A stretch of DNA of 64,000 nt from Paenibacillus amylolyticus. Lineage in GTDB: Bacteria; Bacillota; Bacilli; Paenibacillales; Paenibacillaceae. This document shows, one piece after another, positions 47,193-55,260 of the stretch; positions within the stretch are counted from its first letter, which is position 1; each line of letters opens with the position of its first letter. Below the pieces are notes generated by a model. It was not told the DNA's origin and made no database searches. It saw only the letters and a list, made by a program, of their open reading frames with translations. The stretch lies in assembly GCF_029689945.1 (NCBI RefSeq), contig NZ_CP121451.1, positions 558,001-622,000 of the forward strand, given 5' to 3'. The position numbers and the translations under genes were made by a program.

Positions 47193-47297
47193 ATGAAAAA
47201 ATTTGAGGGTGTGAAATATTCCCGTATTGTCATCAACGCAATCATCGTGGCTTCTGTCGTTGTAGCACTAACTTCGGGATACAAGCTGGGCGGCTAG
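47193..47297 (+). CDS. 34-aa single-span membrane peptide
   Basis: ATG at 47193 after AAGGAAGGGAGG encodes MKKFEGVKYSRIVINAIIVA plus 14 more residues ending SGYKLGG, then TAG. A positively charged start followed by a hydrophobic helix suggests a small membrane peptide. It sits between the DUF5317 gene and a rho-independent terminator, which supports expression. Function unknown. Confidence 0.7.
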   Translation: MKKFEGVKYSRIVINAIIVASVVVALTSGYKLGG

Positions 47298-47319
47298 TAT
47301 CCATACCGCCAAACAAGAC

Positions 47320-47347
47320 AAACAGGCTGCCAGCGGCCTGTTTTTTC
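47320..47347 (+). terminator. Terminator after the DUF5317/34-aa operon
   Basis: ACAGGC-TGCCAGCG-GCCTGT followed by TTTTT. Confidence 0.8.
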
Positions 47348-47423
47348 TTTCTGGATTTTTGCCAGGCAACTTGGTATGTTATACATCTATATAGTATAAC
47401 CCTATACAAGAACACCAATTATA

Positions 47424-47608
47424 TATTGAACTGAACATTTACACGAGAACGGAGAGGACAGAAATAACCTGAAGAAGCGAAGTGTTCGCCTTTATCCCGG
47501 GATTTTCCCTTTAGGAAAAGAAATTAAAAAATCTGGGGATAACAGCGATCGGAAGGTTGTTCTGTCATCGAAGTGTAAGTGTTAATACCCATCAGCACAA
47601 TTTATATA
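47424..47608. mobile_element. MITE-like family A, copy A8
   Basis: 185 bp. Left end TATTGAACTGAACATTTACAC; right end is more diverged (complement of TATAAATTGTGCTGATGGG). Core GAACGGAGAGGACAGAAATAACCTG, TTCGCCTTTATCCC, AATCTGGGGATAACAGCGATCGG, TTGTTCTGTCATCGAAGTG. Confidence 0.82.
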
Positions 47609-47646
47609 CACATCAAGAGTAGACTAAACCAAGCAGGAGATTTTTT

Positions 47647-49479
47647 ATGAACTTTATTCGTAACCTTATCCATAAGGCAGATCGAAGCAGTCTGTATGTT
47701 ATTTTGCTTAGTTGTACCGGGATCGGTGTTTTTCTGTACATGAACAAGTGGTCTTACCTTCATCTAACCACGGCGGATTGGGTCATGGTCTACACCATGC
47801 TGGGCGCGGCGTTAATTCTGGATTATTTCACGTTCCAGATTCCTCCCAAAGGCAATCAGCAATCCATGGATTCATCGGTATACCTTGCCTGCATATTCAT
47901 GTTTGGCGGAGCTTTCAGTCTGTCTGTACTGCTTCCTGTCTCCATCATCCTGTTAATTAAAGACCGCAAGCTCACCTGGTGGAAACATATTGTTAATTTC
48001 AGCATCTACAGTCTCATGATTACGGGTGCAGCTGCCGTGTTTGAATGGACTGGCGGGCAATCGGGAACGCTGGACGGTTATAATCTGCTTCCTTATTTTG
48101 CAGCGCTCGCAGCCTACTTCATCATCAACACAATCACACTTGGCTTATTCTTTCATTTTTCAACGAAGGATGCATTACAGCAGATGAAGCGGGCATTTGT
48201 TACCGAATCCCTGCTGGTTTATCTATGTACGCTGATTCTGGCGCTTGTCCTGACGATTCTGGTTGTGCATAATGGCGTACTCGGTCTGTTGTTGTACCTC
48301 AGTCTCAGCATTCTGCTCTCCCATGCATTCAAGCAGTTGTTTGTCATGTATCAGAGCATTGAAGAGAAGGCTAACACGGATCAGCGCACAGGTCTGTTCA
48401 ACCACAGTTATTTTGAAAGCATGTTGGAAAATGAACTGACTACCGCTCGTACGCAGGGAACACCACTCTGTCTGGGACTTATTGATATCGATGATTTCAA
48501 AAAGTATAACGATCGGTTTGGCCACCTCCAAGGTGACAGTCTGCTGGCCCTGCTGGGGGATTTTCTGATGCGCAAGACGGAAGGTACATCGGTTACCGCC
48601 TTTCGTTATGGAGGGGAAGAGTTTACGCTGCTCATGCCAGGCATGGACTTGGACGAATCCTACAAATATATGAATAGGCTGCGCAAACAACTGAACGACA
48701 CGCCATTTGAAGGCGTTGAAGTGTTTCCGCATGGGTGTCTCTCCTTCTCGGGTGGCGTCGCCCCCTATCAGGTGGATATGTATAACAAATCCCAGCTTGT
48801 GGATCAGGCAGATAAAGCACTCTATTATGCGAAGAAACAGGGCAAGAACAACGTGCACCGCCACGGAAGCAATGATGGCATGGAACAGGAGATTGATCTG
48901 GTACAGGATGTTCGTGACATCGAGCAACAGCTTAATCTGTTCCGATACAAGGATATGGATACGTTTAAACATTCCAAACGGGTCTACAAATACGCATTGG
49001 ATATCAGTGAGTTGCTCACACTGGACAATGTGGAGAAACGTCGTTTCGTGCTGGGAGCACTGATTCATGACATTGGCAAACTGGAGATTCCCTGGTCCAT
49101 TCTGAACAAGAAGGACAAGCTTACCGCAGAGGAATGGGAAACGATCAAAGGACATGTCACCTGGGGCAAAAAAATGGTGATCACGAACGATCGCTTCGCC
49201 GATCTGATTCCGTACATTGAACTTCACCACGAGCGCTATGATGGCAAAGGCTATCCTTACGGCCTGAAGGGCAACGAGATTCCCCGGCTCTGCCGGATGC
49301 TGACCGTCATCGACTCCTTTGATGCCATGACGACAGAGCGGCCGTATCAGGAGACCAAGAATGTGGAAGAAGCCATTCAGGAGCTGCGCGCATGTTCGGG
49401 CTCACAGTTCGATCCGGAGCTTGCCGAGTTATTCATTCGATATATTGAGAAAAGAACCGCTCAGCAACAGTTGCTGTAA
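47647..49479 (+). CDS. Membrane GGDEF and HD-GYP cyclic-di-GMP protein
   Basis: 610 aa. N-terminal about 1-230: seven or so membrane helices. GGDEF domain about 240-400 with DQRTGLFNHSYFES, DIDDFKKYNDRFGH and an active-type GGEEF site; no RxxD inhibitory site is visible at the usual position. HD-GYP domain about 430-600 with HSKRV, the HD pair in GALIHDIGKLEIP, and HHERYDGKGYPYGLKG. Both the synthetic and degradative motifs are intact, so it may be bifunctional or switched by its membrane sensor. It follows copy A8 and has its own terminator. Confidence 0.93.
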   Translation: MNFIRNLIHKADRSSLYVILLSCTGIGVFLYMNKWSYLHLTTADWVMVYTMLGAALILDYFTFQIPPKGNQQSMDSSVYLACIFMFGGAFSLSVLLPVSIILLIKDRKLTWWKHIVNFSIYSLMITGAAAVFEWTGGQSGTLDGYNLLPYFAALAAYFIINTITLGLFFHFSTKDALQQMKRAFVTESLLVYLCTLILALVLTILVVHNGVLGLLLYLSLSILLSHAFKQLFVMYQSIEEKANTDQRTGLFNHSYFESMLENELTTARTQGTPLCLGLIDIDDFKKYNDRFGHLQGDSLLALLGDFLMRKTEGTSVTAFRYGGEEFTLLMPGMDLDESYKYMNRLRKQLNDTPFEGVEVFPHGCLSFSGGVAPYQVDMYNKSQLVDQADKALYYAKKQGKNNVHRHGSNDGMEQEIDLVQDVRDIEQQLNLFRYKDMDTFKHSKRVYKYALDISELLTLDNVEKRRFVLGALIHDIGKLEIPWSILNKKDKLTAEEWETIKGHVTWGKKMVITNDRFADLIPYIELHHERYDGKGYPYGLKGNEIPRLCRMLTVIDSFDAMTTERPYQETKNVEEAIQELRACSGSQFDPELAELFIRYIEKRTAQQQLL

Positions 49480-49517
49480 GATGAGTGAGGCTTCTTCTAT
49501 CTCCTCAGAGAAATCAA

Positions 49518-49555
49518 AAGCGCTATCCCCGGTCTGATCGGAGATAGCGCCATTT
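49518..49555 (+). terminator. Terminator of the GGDEF/HD-GYP gene
   Basis: GCGCTATC (49520-49527) and GATAGCGC (49543-49550) around a 15-base loop, followed by CATTTTCATTTTC. It may serve both the upstream and the convergent small gene. Confidence 0.65.
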
Positions 49556-49615
49556 TCATTTTCATCATGGAATGAATCGTACACCAGACAACTTCATTCT
49601 CGTGCAGATTCTACA

Positions 49616-49783
49616 TTAAGATTTGGTATTCAGTTCATGTGAGGTCTGATGCAGCTCTTTAATCATCTGCTGCAAAAACATGTTGTCTTGGCGACTGATA
49701 CCGTGCTGATTGTCTTGAACAAGCATCTGGTGAATGTTCTTTTTGAGCAATTCACTGCGACGTTCCAATACTTCTTGACTCAT
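49616..49783 (-). CDS. 55-aa helical hypothetical protein
   Basis: ATG at 49783, preceded by AAGGAGTGACGC, encodes 55 residues starting MSQEVLERRSELLKKNIHQM and ending HELNTKS. It is entirely helical in appearance with a central Gly. It loosely recalls Spo0E-like small phosphatases in size and pattern but lacks their SQxxD motif, so I do not assign it. The adjacent 49784-50089 gap holds no other gene. Confidence 0.65.
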   Translation of the reverse strand: MSQEVLERRSELLKKNIHQMLVQDNQHGISRQDNMFLQQMIKELHQTSHELNTKS

Positions 49784-50088
49784 GTTGTTGCGTCACTCCT
49801 TAACATGTTTTGTAATGAATTCACGTTCTGTATTAAGTATAGAGGACCATCGCCGATAGGGAAAACGGACTCAGCCTTCCTCAGGTGGTTACACCAACCC
49901 TCACCTAGCGTGACAACATTTCACCCCTTGTTGTTCTTAGATATCCTTCTAAATACTCCATGATCCTCCCCAACTTTCTCCACAGACACAGACTAGGGTC
50001 TTGGACAAGCTTGCGTTATAATGGTCCCATCCCTGTATAAATAAAGTCCTTAATTAAGCTAATCCTAGATCAAAGGAGTCCTGAATTC

Positions 50089-50918
50089 ATGTCCTATAAA
50101 CAAATTAAATGGATGATTCTGCTGATCCCCACATTTACGGTTGGCATCTGGGAATATATTCGCCATCAGTTTCTGATGCCGTACCTTTCGATGGATGCCG
50201 GGAACTGGTTAACACCGGTCATCGTTTATCTCGTCAGCGTGACACTGCTCAGCCGACTGTTCCACATGCTCGAAGGTGCCAGGGCTGCTCTGGAGCAGGA
50301 ACGTGCAGCAAAAGCAGCCCTCGAAGCTCGTGACCAATTGGCCCGGGAACTTCACGATGGCATATCCCAGTCTCTTTCCTGCTATCGGTAAAAACGGATA
50401 AGGCAGGCCGCAGTCTGGCAGGAACCGGACATGAGCATGAGATCCAGGAGATTCAAAAAACCGTGCATGAAGTCAATACATATGTCAGGCAAGCCATTGC
50501 CCAGTTGCGTTATGTTCCCTCTTCTACCAAGGCACCCGAGATTATCTCACTGCATGCGCAGGTCGAAGTGCTCGTCAAGGAAACCGTACCTGGTGCACAG
50601 ATTCATTGGGATCTAAGGGGTGTAACCTTCTCTGCCAAGGAGCAAGTGGAACTACTCGCCTGTATCCGCGAGGGTTTACTGAATGTACGTAAACATGCGC
50701 AGGCTACCCGCGTTCAGGTTCACGCCGAGGGTAACCCGATGGCCTGGTTCATTTATATTCAGGATAATGGGAATGGGCTAAGTGAAGATCCTCTTCAGCT
50801 GAAGGATCGGTACGGACTGCGAATTACGAAGGAACGTGCTGCCGAGATGGGTTGGTCTTTTACCCTTGATTCCAGACCGGGGCATACACGAATGACGATT
50901 GGAAAGGAGCATGTCTGA
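50089..50918 (+). CDS. NarL-type sensor histidine kinase (frameshifted)
   Basis: Two N-terminal membrane helices (WMILLIPTFTVGIWEYI; TPVIVYLVSVTLLSRLFHML) with almost no extracytoplasmic loop, a HisKA_3 site RDQLARELHDGISQSL, then a HATPase domain with CIREGLLNVRKHAQATRVQVHAEG and IQDNGNGL. One T is missing from TTT at 50375-50377; SQSL should continue FLLSVKTDKAGRS. About 276 aa repaired. It ends one base before the response-regulator gene. The signal is unknown; an intramembrane-sensing type is suggested by the missing sensor domain. Confidence 0.9.
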
Positions 50919-50919
50919 T

Positions 50920-51576
50920 ATGGAACATGTACGTGTATTGGTTGTTGATGATCATGCGCATGCGCGTGAAGCGATCTGTAGCATTTTATCCGAAGACAGC
51001 CTGTTTGAAGTGATTGGCACCGCTTCGAATGGACAGGAAGCGTTGGAGCTCACCGGACAATGGATGCCCGACCTGATCCTGATGGATGTGCAGATGCCGG
51101 GCATGGACGGGCTGGAAGCCACTCGGCAGATCAAGCTGCGATTCCCCTATGTTATTGTCGTTATGGTCACTGTATCGGATGATGTGACCTTTCTGTTCGA
51201 GGCACTGAAACAAGGTGCTCAAGGCTACTTGCTCAAAAATCTAACACCTTCTACGTGGCTTGAATACCTTCGCGCCATCGTCAGCGACGATGCACCGCTT
51301 AGCAAGGAACTGGCCTACCGGATTTTGCAGGAGTTCCCCGCACCACGCAGTGAAGATGTGCAAGATAACCCGCTAACGACGCGGGAGCTTGAGATTCTGC
51401 AATGGGTATCGGCTGGATATACCAATCGGGAGATCGCTGATCAGCTCGGTATTTCAGACCAGACGGTGAAGAATCATCTAAAGAACATTTTGCAGAAGCT
51501 CCAGCTGGAAAACCGGGTACAACTCACCCGCTACGCGCTGGAGAGCGGGCTTGCGGGACGTAAGCTTCGCAAATAG
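50920..51576 (+). CDS. NarL/LuxR-family response regulator
   Basis: Receiver domain about 1-120 with the acidic pocket DDH, phosphoacceptor D in LILMDVQMPGMDGLEAT and K in GYLLKNL; LuxR-type HTH about 150-215 with TTRELEILQWVSAGYTNREIADQLGISDQTVKNHLKNIL. About 218 aa. Start ATG at 50920 (MEHVRVLVVDDH) is 10 bases after AAAGGAG; the ATG 9 bases earlier is too close to that site. Partner of the kinase just upstream. Its targets are unknown. Confidence 0.92.
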   Translation: MEHVRVLVVDDHAHAREAICSILSEDSLFEVIGTASNGQEALELTGQWMPDLILMDVQMPGMDGLEATRQIKLRFPYVIVVMVTVSDDVTFLFEALKQGAQGYLLKNLTPSTWLEYLRAIVSDDAPLSKELAYRILQEFPAPRSEDVQDNPLTTRELEILQWVSAGYTNREIADQLGISDQTVKNHLKNILQKLQLENRVQLTRYALESGLAGRKLRK

Positions 51577-51827
51577 CGTAGCTTCGTAACAATATGTGAA
51601 TGGTAGCACGAATGTATCTCACACCAATATGAGATTTGTAACATATGACGAGATGGGTACTCTGCACCGTACACATTCATGCTTTTGTCACAATTATGAA
51701 GACCAAATCGTTTTTTTATAGCCCAATGTAGTCATACGCAGTCATTTTGGACAAAGTTATAATGGGATAGATTGTGTATAAAGGGCCAGGAATGAATACA
51801 AATCTATAACCTGAGGGTGATGATTTT

Positions 51828-53543
51828 TTGATTTTGACAAGCTTTACCCTGAAATGGGGCAAACGGCACTGGGCATTGGTCACCAGCCTGTTGCTCGTGT
51901 GCTGCCTTGTTATGCCACAGTGGGCATCTGCCCATGCTTATATTGTTAAGGCTTCGCCAGGAGAAAATGAAATTCTCGTCACTGCTCCGGATCGGCTGAC
52001 CATGGAGTTCAACGAGTCCTTGCAGACGGCCTTTTATGATATCAAAGTTACCGGCCCTGACGGAAATCAGGCAGACGATGGAAATGTACAGATTGATGCG
52101 GATCGTCCTCATATTCTGGAGACTGGCCTGCGGGCCGGACTCGGGAACGGGACTTATGCCGTGAACTGGAAAGCTGTCTCTGCCGATGGACATCCGATTC
52201 AAGGAGCCTATGTTTTCCATATCGGTGAACCGTCCGGTTCTCCTGCTGGACTAAGTGACCTTACATCCGGTTCCGGTTCAACAGGTGGGCCGCTGAAATG
52301 GATCGTATCCCTGACAGACTGGATTCAGTATCTCGGATTGTCTGTCATTCTGGGGACACTCGCATTCTTGTTGCTGCGAATCGCACCGACATCCATGACA
52401 AGAGAGCCTATGGACGTTCCAGGCAGCTACAGACTGTTGTGGATCAGCTATGCTGCTGCTTCCTTTGCCGCGCTGGTCAGCCTGCCACTGAATACGTTAT
52501 ACGAATCTGGTGTGGCGTTGAGCGAACTAAGCTGGGCACTGATCGGGAGTGCGCTTAAACTGACTTCTTTTGGCCAGATCTGGATGTTACAGATCCTCAT
52601 TGTCATGCTACTGGCCGTCACGATTCTCTCCGGATATGATCGCGATCGATCCATCCGTGCTCGCATCTGGTCTTCTTACGGTTCACTTGTGCTTGTGCTT
52701 GGATGGCTGTTCACTCATGCGATGACGGGACATCCGGCTGCGGCGGATCAACGTGCTCTCGCCATTGTTATGGACTTCGTGCATCTGATCGGTGCCGCTT
52801 TCTGGATTGGTGCATTGACAGCGATGGCGATATGTCTGCCCCCACTCGCGGACAAGCTGCCTTCGAAGGTGCGAGGAGAAGTCTACTGGACTGCCATTCG
52901 CAGGTTTACCGCTTGGGGGATTGGCGCCGTAGCCGCTCTGGTCGCTACAGGAATATACAGCAGTCTGATCATTCTTCCAGCACCTGTGCTGACCTCCTTG
53001 TTCACGACAGCTTATGGCCTTGTCCTGATCGGCAAGATCGTACTGCTGATTGTGATGGTGCTCTTGGCATGGCGTCACGCCAGATTAGCAAAAGCAGCAA
53101 CGGGGAGCAGATTGTCCGGCAGCCTGAAAGCCGAGCTTGCTACTGGTGCTGTGATTCTCGCTTTGGCCGCCGTATTGACACATCTGTCACCGGGGCAACC
53201 CGCAGCAGTCGGGCCGTATCAGGAGACAAAGACTACAGAAGATGGCTCGTCGATCACACTTCAGGTGAGTCCCAATGTGACGGGAGAGAACCAATTCGAG
53301 GTTGATGTGAAACGTGCAGATGGCAGTATTGTTAATGATCTGGAACAGATCACACTGTCGCTCACACATCTGGACATGGATATGGGAATCTATGAGATCA
53401 CCATTCCGAAGAACGACACCGGTGTATACAAGGCTGAAGATTACATCTCCATGCCTGGACGTTGGAATATCAAGGTTCATCTGCTAACCAAATCGCTGGA
53501 TGCATTGGATGCCGAATTCGAGATCGACACTGCCAAGCCATAG
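51828..53543 (+). CDS. ycnJ: Copper uptake/resistance protein YcnJ (CopC-CopD fusion)
   Basis: 571 aa. Signal peptide ending WASAHA, so that the mature protein starts with His as in CopC; CopC-like domain about 38-150 (PGENEILVTAPDRLTMEFNES ... SADGHPIQGAYVFHIGE); then about eight to nine membrane helices of the CopD domain (LGWLFTHAMTGHPAAA, DFVHLIGAAFWIGALTA) and a C-terminal extracytoplasmic YtkA-like domain. TTG at 51828 after GAGGGTGATGA is used; one more T in the preceding T6 run would allow an ATG start. In B. subtilis YcnJ works in copper acquisition with YcnI. Confidence 0.9.
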   Translation: MILTSFTLKWGKRHWALVTSLLLVCCLVMPQWASAHAYIVKASPGENEILVTAPDRLTMEFNESLQTAFYDIKVTGPDGNQADDGNVQIDADRPHILETGLRAGLGNGTYAVNWKAVSADGHPIQGAYVFHIGEPSGSPAGLSDLTSGSGSTGGPLKWIVSLTDWIQYLGLSVILGTLAFLLLRIAPTSMTREPMDVPGSYRLLWISYAAASFAALVSLPLNTLYESGVALSELSWALIGSALKLTSFGQIWMLQILIVMLLAVTILSGYDRDRSIRARIWSSYGSLVLVLGWLFTHAMTGHPAAADQRALAIVMDFVHLIGAAFWIGALTAMAICLPPLADKLPSKVRGEVYWTAIRRFTAWGIGAVAALVATGIYSSLIILPAPVLTSLFTTAYGLVLIGKIVLLIVMVLLAWRHARLAKAATGSRLSGSLKAELATGAVILALAAVLTHLSPGQPAAVGPYQETKTTEDGSSITLQVSPNVTGENQFEVDVKRADGSIVNDLEQITLSLTHLDMDMGIYEITIPKNDTGVYKAEDYISMPGRWNIKVHLLTKSLDALDAEFEIDTAKP

Positions 53544-53589
53544 TTACACAACGTTAATATTGAGAAGTGACCCAATCTAAAATTAGTGT

Positions 53590-53940
53590 TTCTACAAACT
53601 GCAAATGTAGTGAAGGGAACGAAAGTGATTCTGGAGAAGCGAAGCGTTCGCCTTTATCCCCGGATTTCATCCTACTTAATATAAATTTGAACTAATAATT
53701 ACACTGAAACGGAGAGGACAGAAAAAACCTGAAAAAGCGAAGCGTGCGCCTTTATCACCAGATTATACCCTTGAAAAAGGGAATCAAAAAAATCTGGGGA
53801 TAACAGCGATTGGAAGGTTATTCTGTCATCGGAGTGTATGTGTAAATCGTATTTAGTTTAATTTATAAGTTGCATAAAAAATCCGGGAATAACGGTGATC
53901 GAAAGAACCGTTCGTAACCGAACGGTGCCTTTGCAGAGCG
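53590..53940. repeat. Family A' repeat, copy A9, split by a MITE
   Basis: Left half (53590-53679): CTGCAAATG, GGGAACGAAAGTGATTC, GAAGCGTTCGCC, TTTATCCCCGGATTTC. Right half (53869-53940): AAATCCGGGAATAACGGTGA, CGAAAGAACCGTTCG, CTTTGCAG. The two halves are complementary in order, so they were one element before copy A10 entered the loop. Confidence 0.72.
53680..53868. mobile_element. MITE-like family A, copy A10 (inside A9)
   Basis: 189 bp with ends TATAAATTTGAACTAAT and the complement of TATAAATTAAACTAAAT, then ATTACAC and ATTTACAC. Core GAAACGGAGAGGACAG, GCGAAGCGTGCGCC, AATCTGGGGATAACAGCGATTGG, TATTCTGTCATCGGAGT. It lies between ycnJ and ycnI. Confidence 0.85.
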
Positions 53941-54004
53941 TAGACACTCACTTAAGAAAATGGGCCGCATCATATATGATAAGAACTGAGAGGGGTTATT
54001 TATT

Positions 54005-54796
54005 TTGAAGAAAACATCATGGATTTCCAAACTGACATCCACTATCGCAACTGGTACGGCAGCATTTATGTTATTCGCTGGATTCGCTAGCGCCCACGTT
54101 ACCGTTAGCCCATCCGTTGCACAGACAAGCGCATGGCAGACGTACACAATTAAGATTCCTTCCGAGAAAGAATTACCGACAACCAAAATCACGATGAAAG
54201 TTCCAGAAGGTGTGTCATTCAAGCAATATCAACCACTGGCAGGCTGGAAAATCACCACGGAGAAAAACGATTCCAATGAAGTCACATCGATCACATGGGA
54301 AATCGACGGCGATAACGAAGGTATTCTGGCAGGACAATTCCAGCAGTTCAACTTCGTTGTACAGAACCCTAAAGCGGAAGCTGAAGTTGCTTGGGATGCG
54401 TTCCAATATTACAGCGATGGCAGCATCGTAGAATGGACAGGCCAACCGAGTGACAGCAACCCGCATAGTATTACAACCATCAGTGAAGATCCTGCTGCTA
54501 CAGATAATGCTGCGGCAGGTGGAGATCATCACAGCACTGGTACTGCCGATGAAGAACATGATAGTACAGGTACAGAAGCGGGTACTGGTGATAACGCGGC
54601 TAACGACGATAACAAAGCAAATGATGACACCACGCTGGGCGATGCACTTAATGACACGGTTACAGGTGAGCCGAATAACACCGATACAGACCCGGGTACA
54701 TTGAAGCTTCAACAGGCAACATTGATTGTATCCATTCTGGCTCTGATCCTCTCCTTCCTGGGAATCGCTCTGGCGACACGTCGCAAAAAACGCTAA
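54005..54796 (+). CDS. ycnI: YcnI-family (DUF1775) copper-binding membrane protein
   Basis: 263 aa. Signal peptide 1-30 ending GFASA, then HVTVSPSVAQTSAWQTYTIKIPSEK: the new N-terminal His is the conserved copper ligand of DUF1775 proteins. Immunoglobulin-like domain to about residue 155 (EWTGQPSDSNPHSITTI), a long Asp/Asn/Thr/Gly-rich spacer with extra histidines (GGDHHSTG, EEHDSTG), and a C-terminal helix with RRKKR anchor. TTG at 54005 follows GAGAGGGG. Works with YcnJ in copper handling. Confidence 0.92.
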   Translation: MKKTSWISKLTSTIATGTAAFMLFAGFASAHVTVSPSVAQTSAWQTYTIKIPSEKELPTTKITMKVPEGVSFKQYQPLAGWKITTEKNDSNEVTSITWEIDGDNEGILAGQFQQFNFVVQNPKAEAEVAWDAFQYYSDGSIVEWTGQPSDSNPHSITTISEDPAATDNAAAGGDHHSTGTADEEHDSTGTEAGTGDNAANDDNKANDDTTLGDALNDTVTGEPNNTDTDPGTLKLQQATLIVSILALILSFLGIALATRRKKR

Positions 54797-54833
54797 GAAC
54801 AATTTGCAGCAGACAATATATGTGGCAATCACA

Positions 54834-54885
54834 AAGAAACCTATGGCATACGGGATCAACCCCGATGTACCATAGGCTTCTTTTT
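54834..54885. terminator. Bidirectional terminator after ycnI
   Basis: AAGAAACCTATGG and CCATAGGCTTCTT pair; TTTTT follows on the plus strand and CTTTG on the minus strand. It separates ycnI from the convergent lipase cassette. Confidence 0.78.
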
Positions 54886-54936
54886 GTCTATCCATGCTGA
54901 TTGCCATCCGCAATATGGCATCAGCCACACTGCTCT

Positions 54937-55209
54937 TTAGCGTTCCTGATCCGTCTGGATCATAATCTCGATATATTGCAGCAAGCTTTTCTTCTGCATC
55001 TCGATGGATTGAATACGTTTGGACAGGCCCGCAAAAAACTCTTCAATCTGCTGGCGTGTATAATCAGCAGACTGCCCTTTCCAATCGTTCAGGCGACTGT
55101 ATAGCGCCCTCGCTTCCTGTTCATCGGCTTGCAGACGGGCAAGCAGCTGTGTCAGTTCTTTTTCCGCAATTCGAAGATCATTCAATTCCACCAGCAATTG
55201 TCCACCCAC
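54937..55209 (-). CDS. Small helical WXG-like partner protein
   Basis: 90 aa, two long amphipathic helices (LRIAEKELTQLLARLQADEQEARALYSRL; YTRQQIEEFFAGLSKRIQSIEMQKKSLLQYIEIMIQ) joined by NDWKGQSAD, where WKG is a WXG motif. This is the helical-hairpin plan of WXG100/LXG partner proteins used by type VII secretion. GTG at 55209 is chosen because GGGAGGGG lies seven bases upstream. It is 51 bp after the lipase gene and likely co-transcribed. A targeting or chaperone role for the lipase is inferred from S. aureus TlaA-type proteins. Confidence 0.72.
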   Translation of the reverse strand: MGGQLLVELNDLRIAEKELTQLLARLQADEQEARALYSRLNDWKGQSADYTRQQIEEFFAGLSKRIQSIEMQKKSLLQYIEIMIQTDQER

Positions 55210-55260
55210 TTGCGTTCCCCTCCCCCATGTACGTGATATCGACATTAACCAACCTGGTTC

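Noticed and set aside
49616..49783. 55-aa protein as a Spo0E-like aspartyl-phosphate phosphatase
   Set aside because: Size and helicity fit, but the SQxxD signature is absent, so it is left unassigned.
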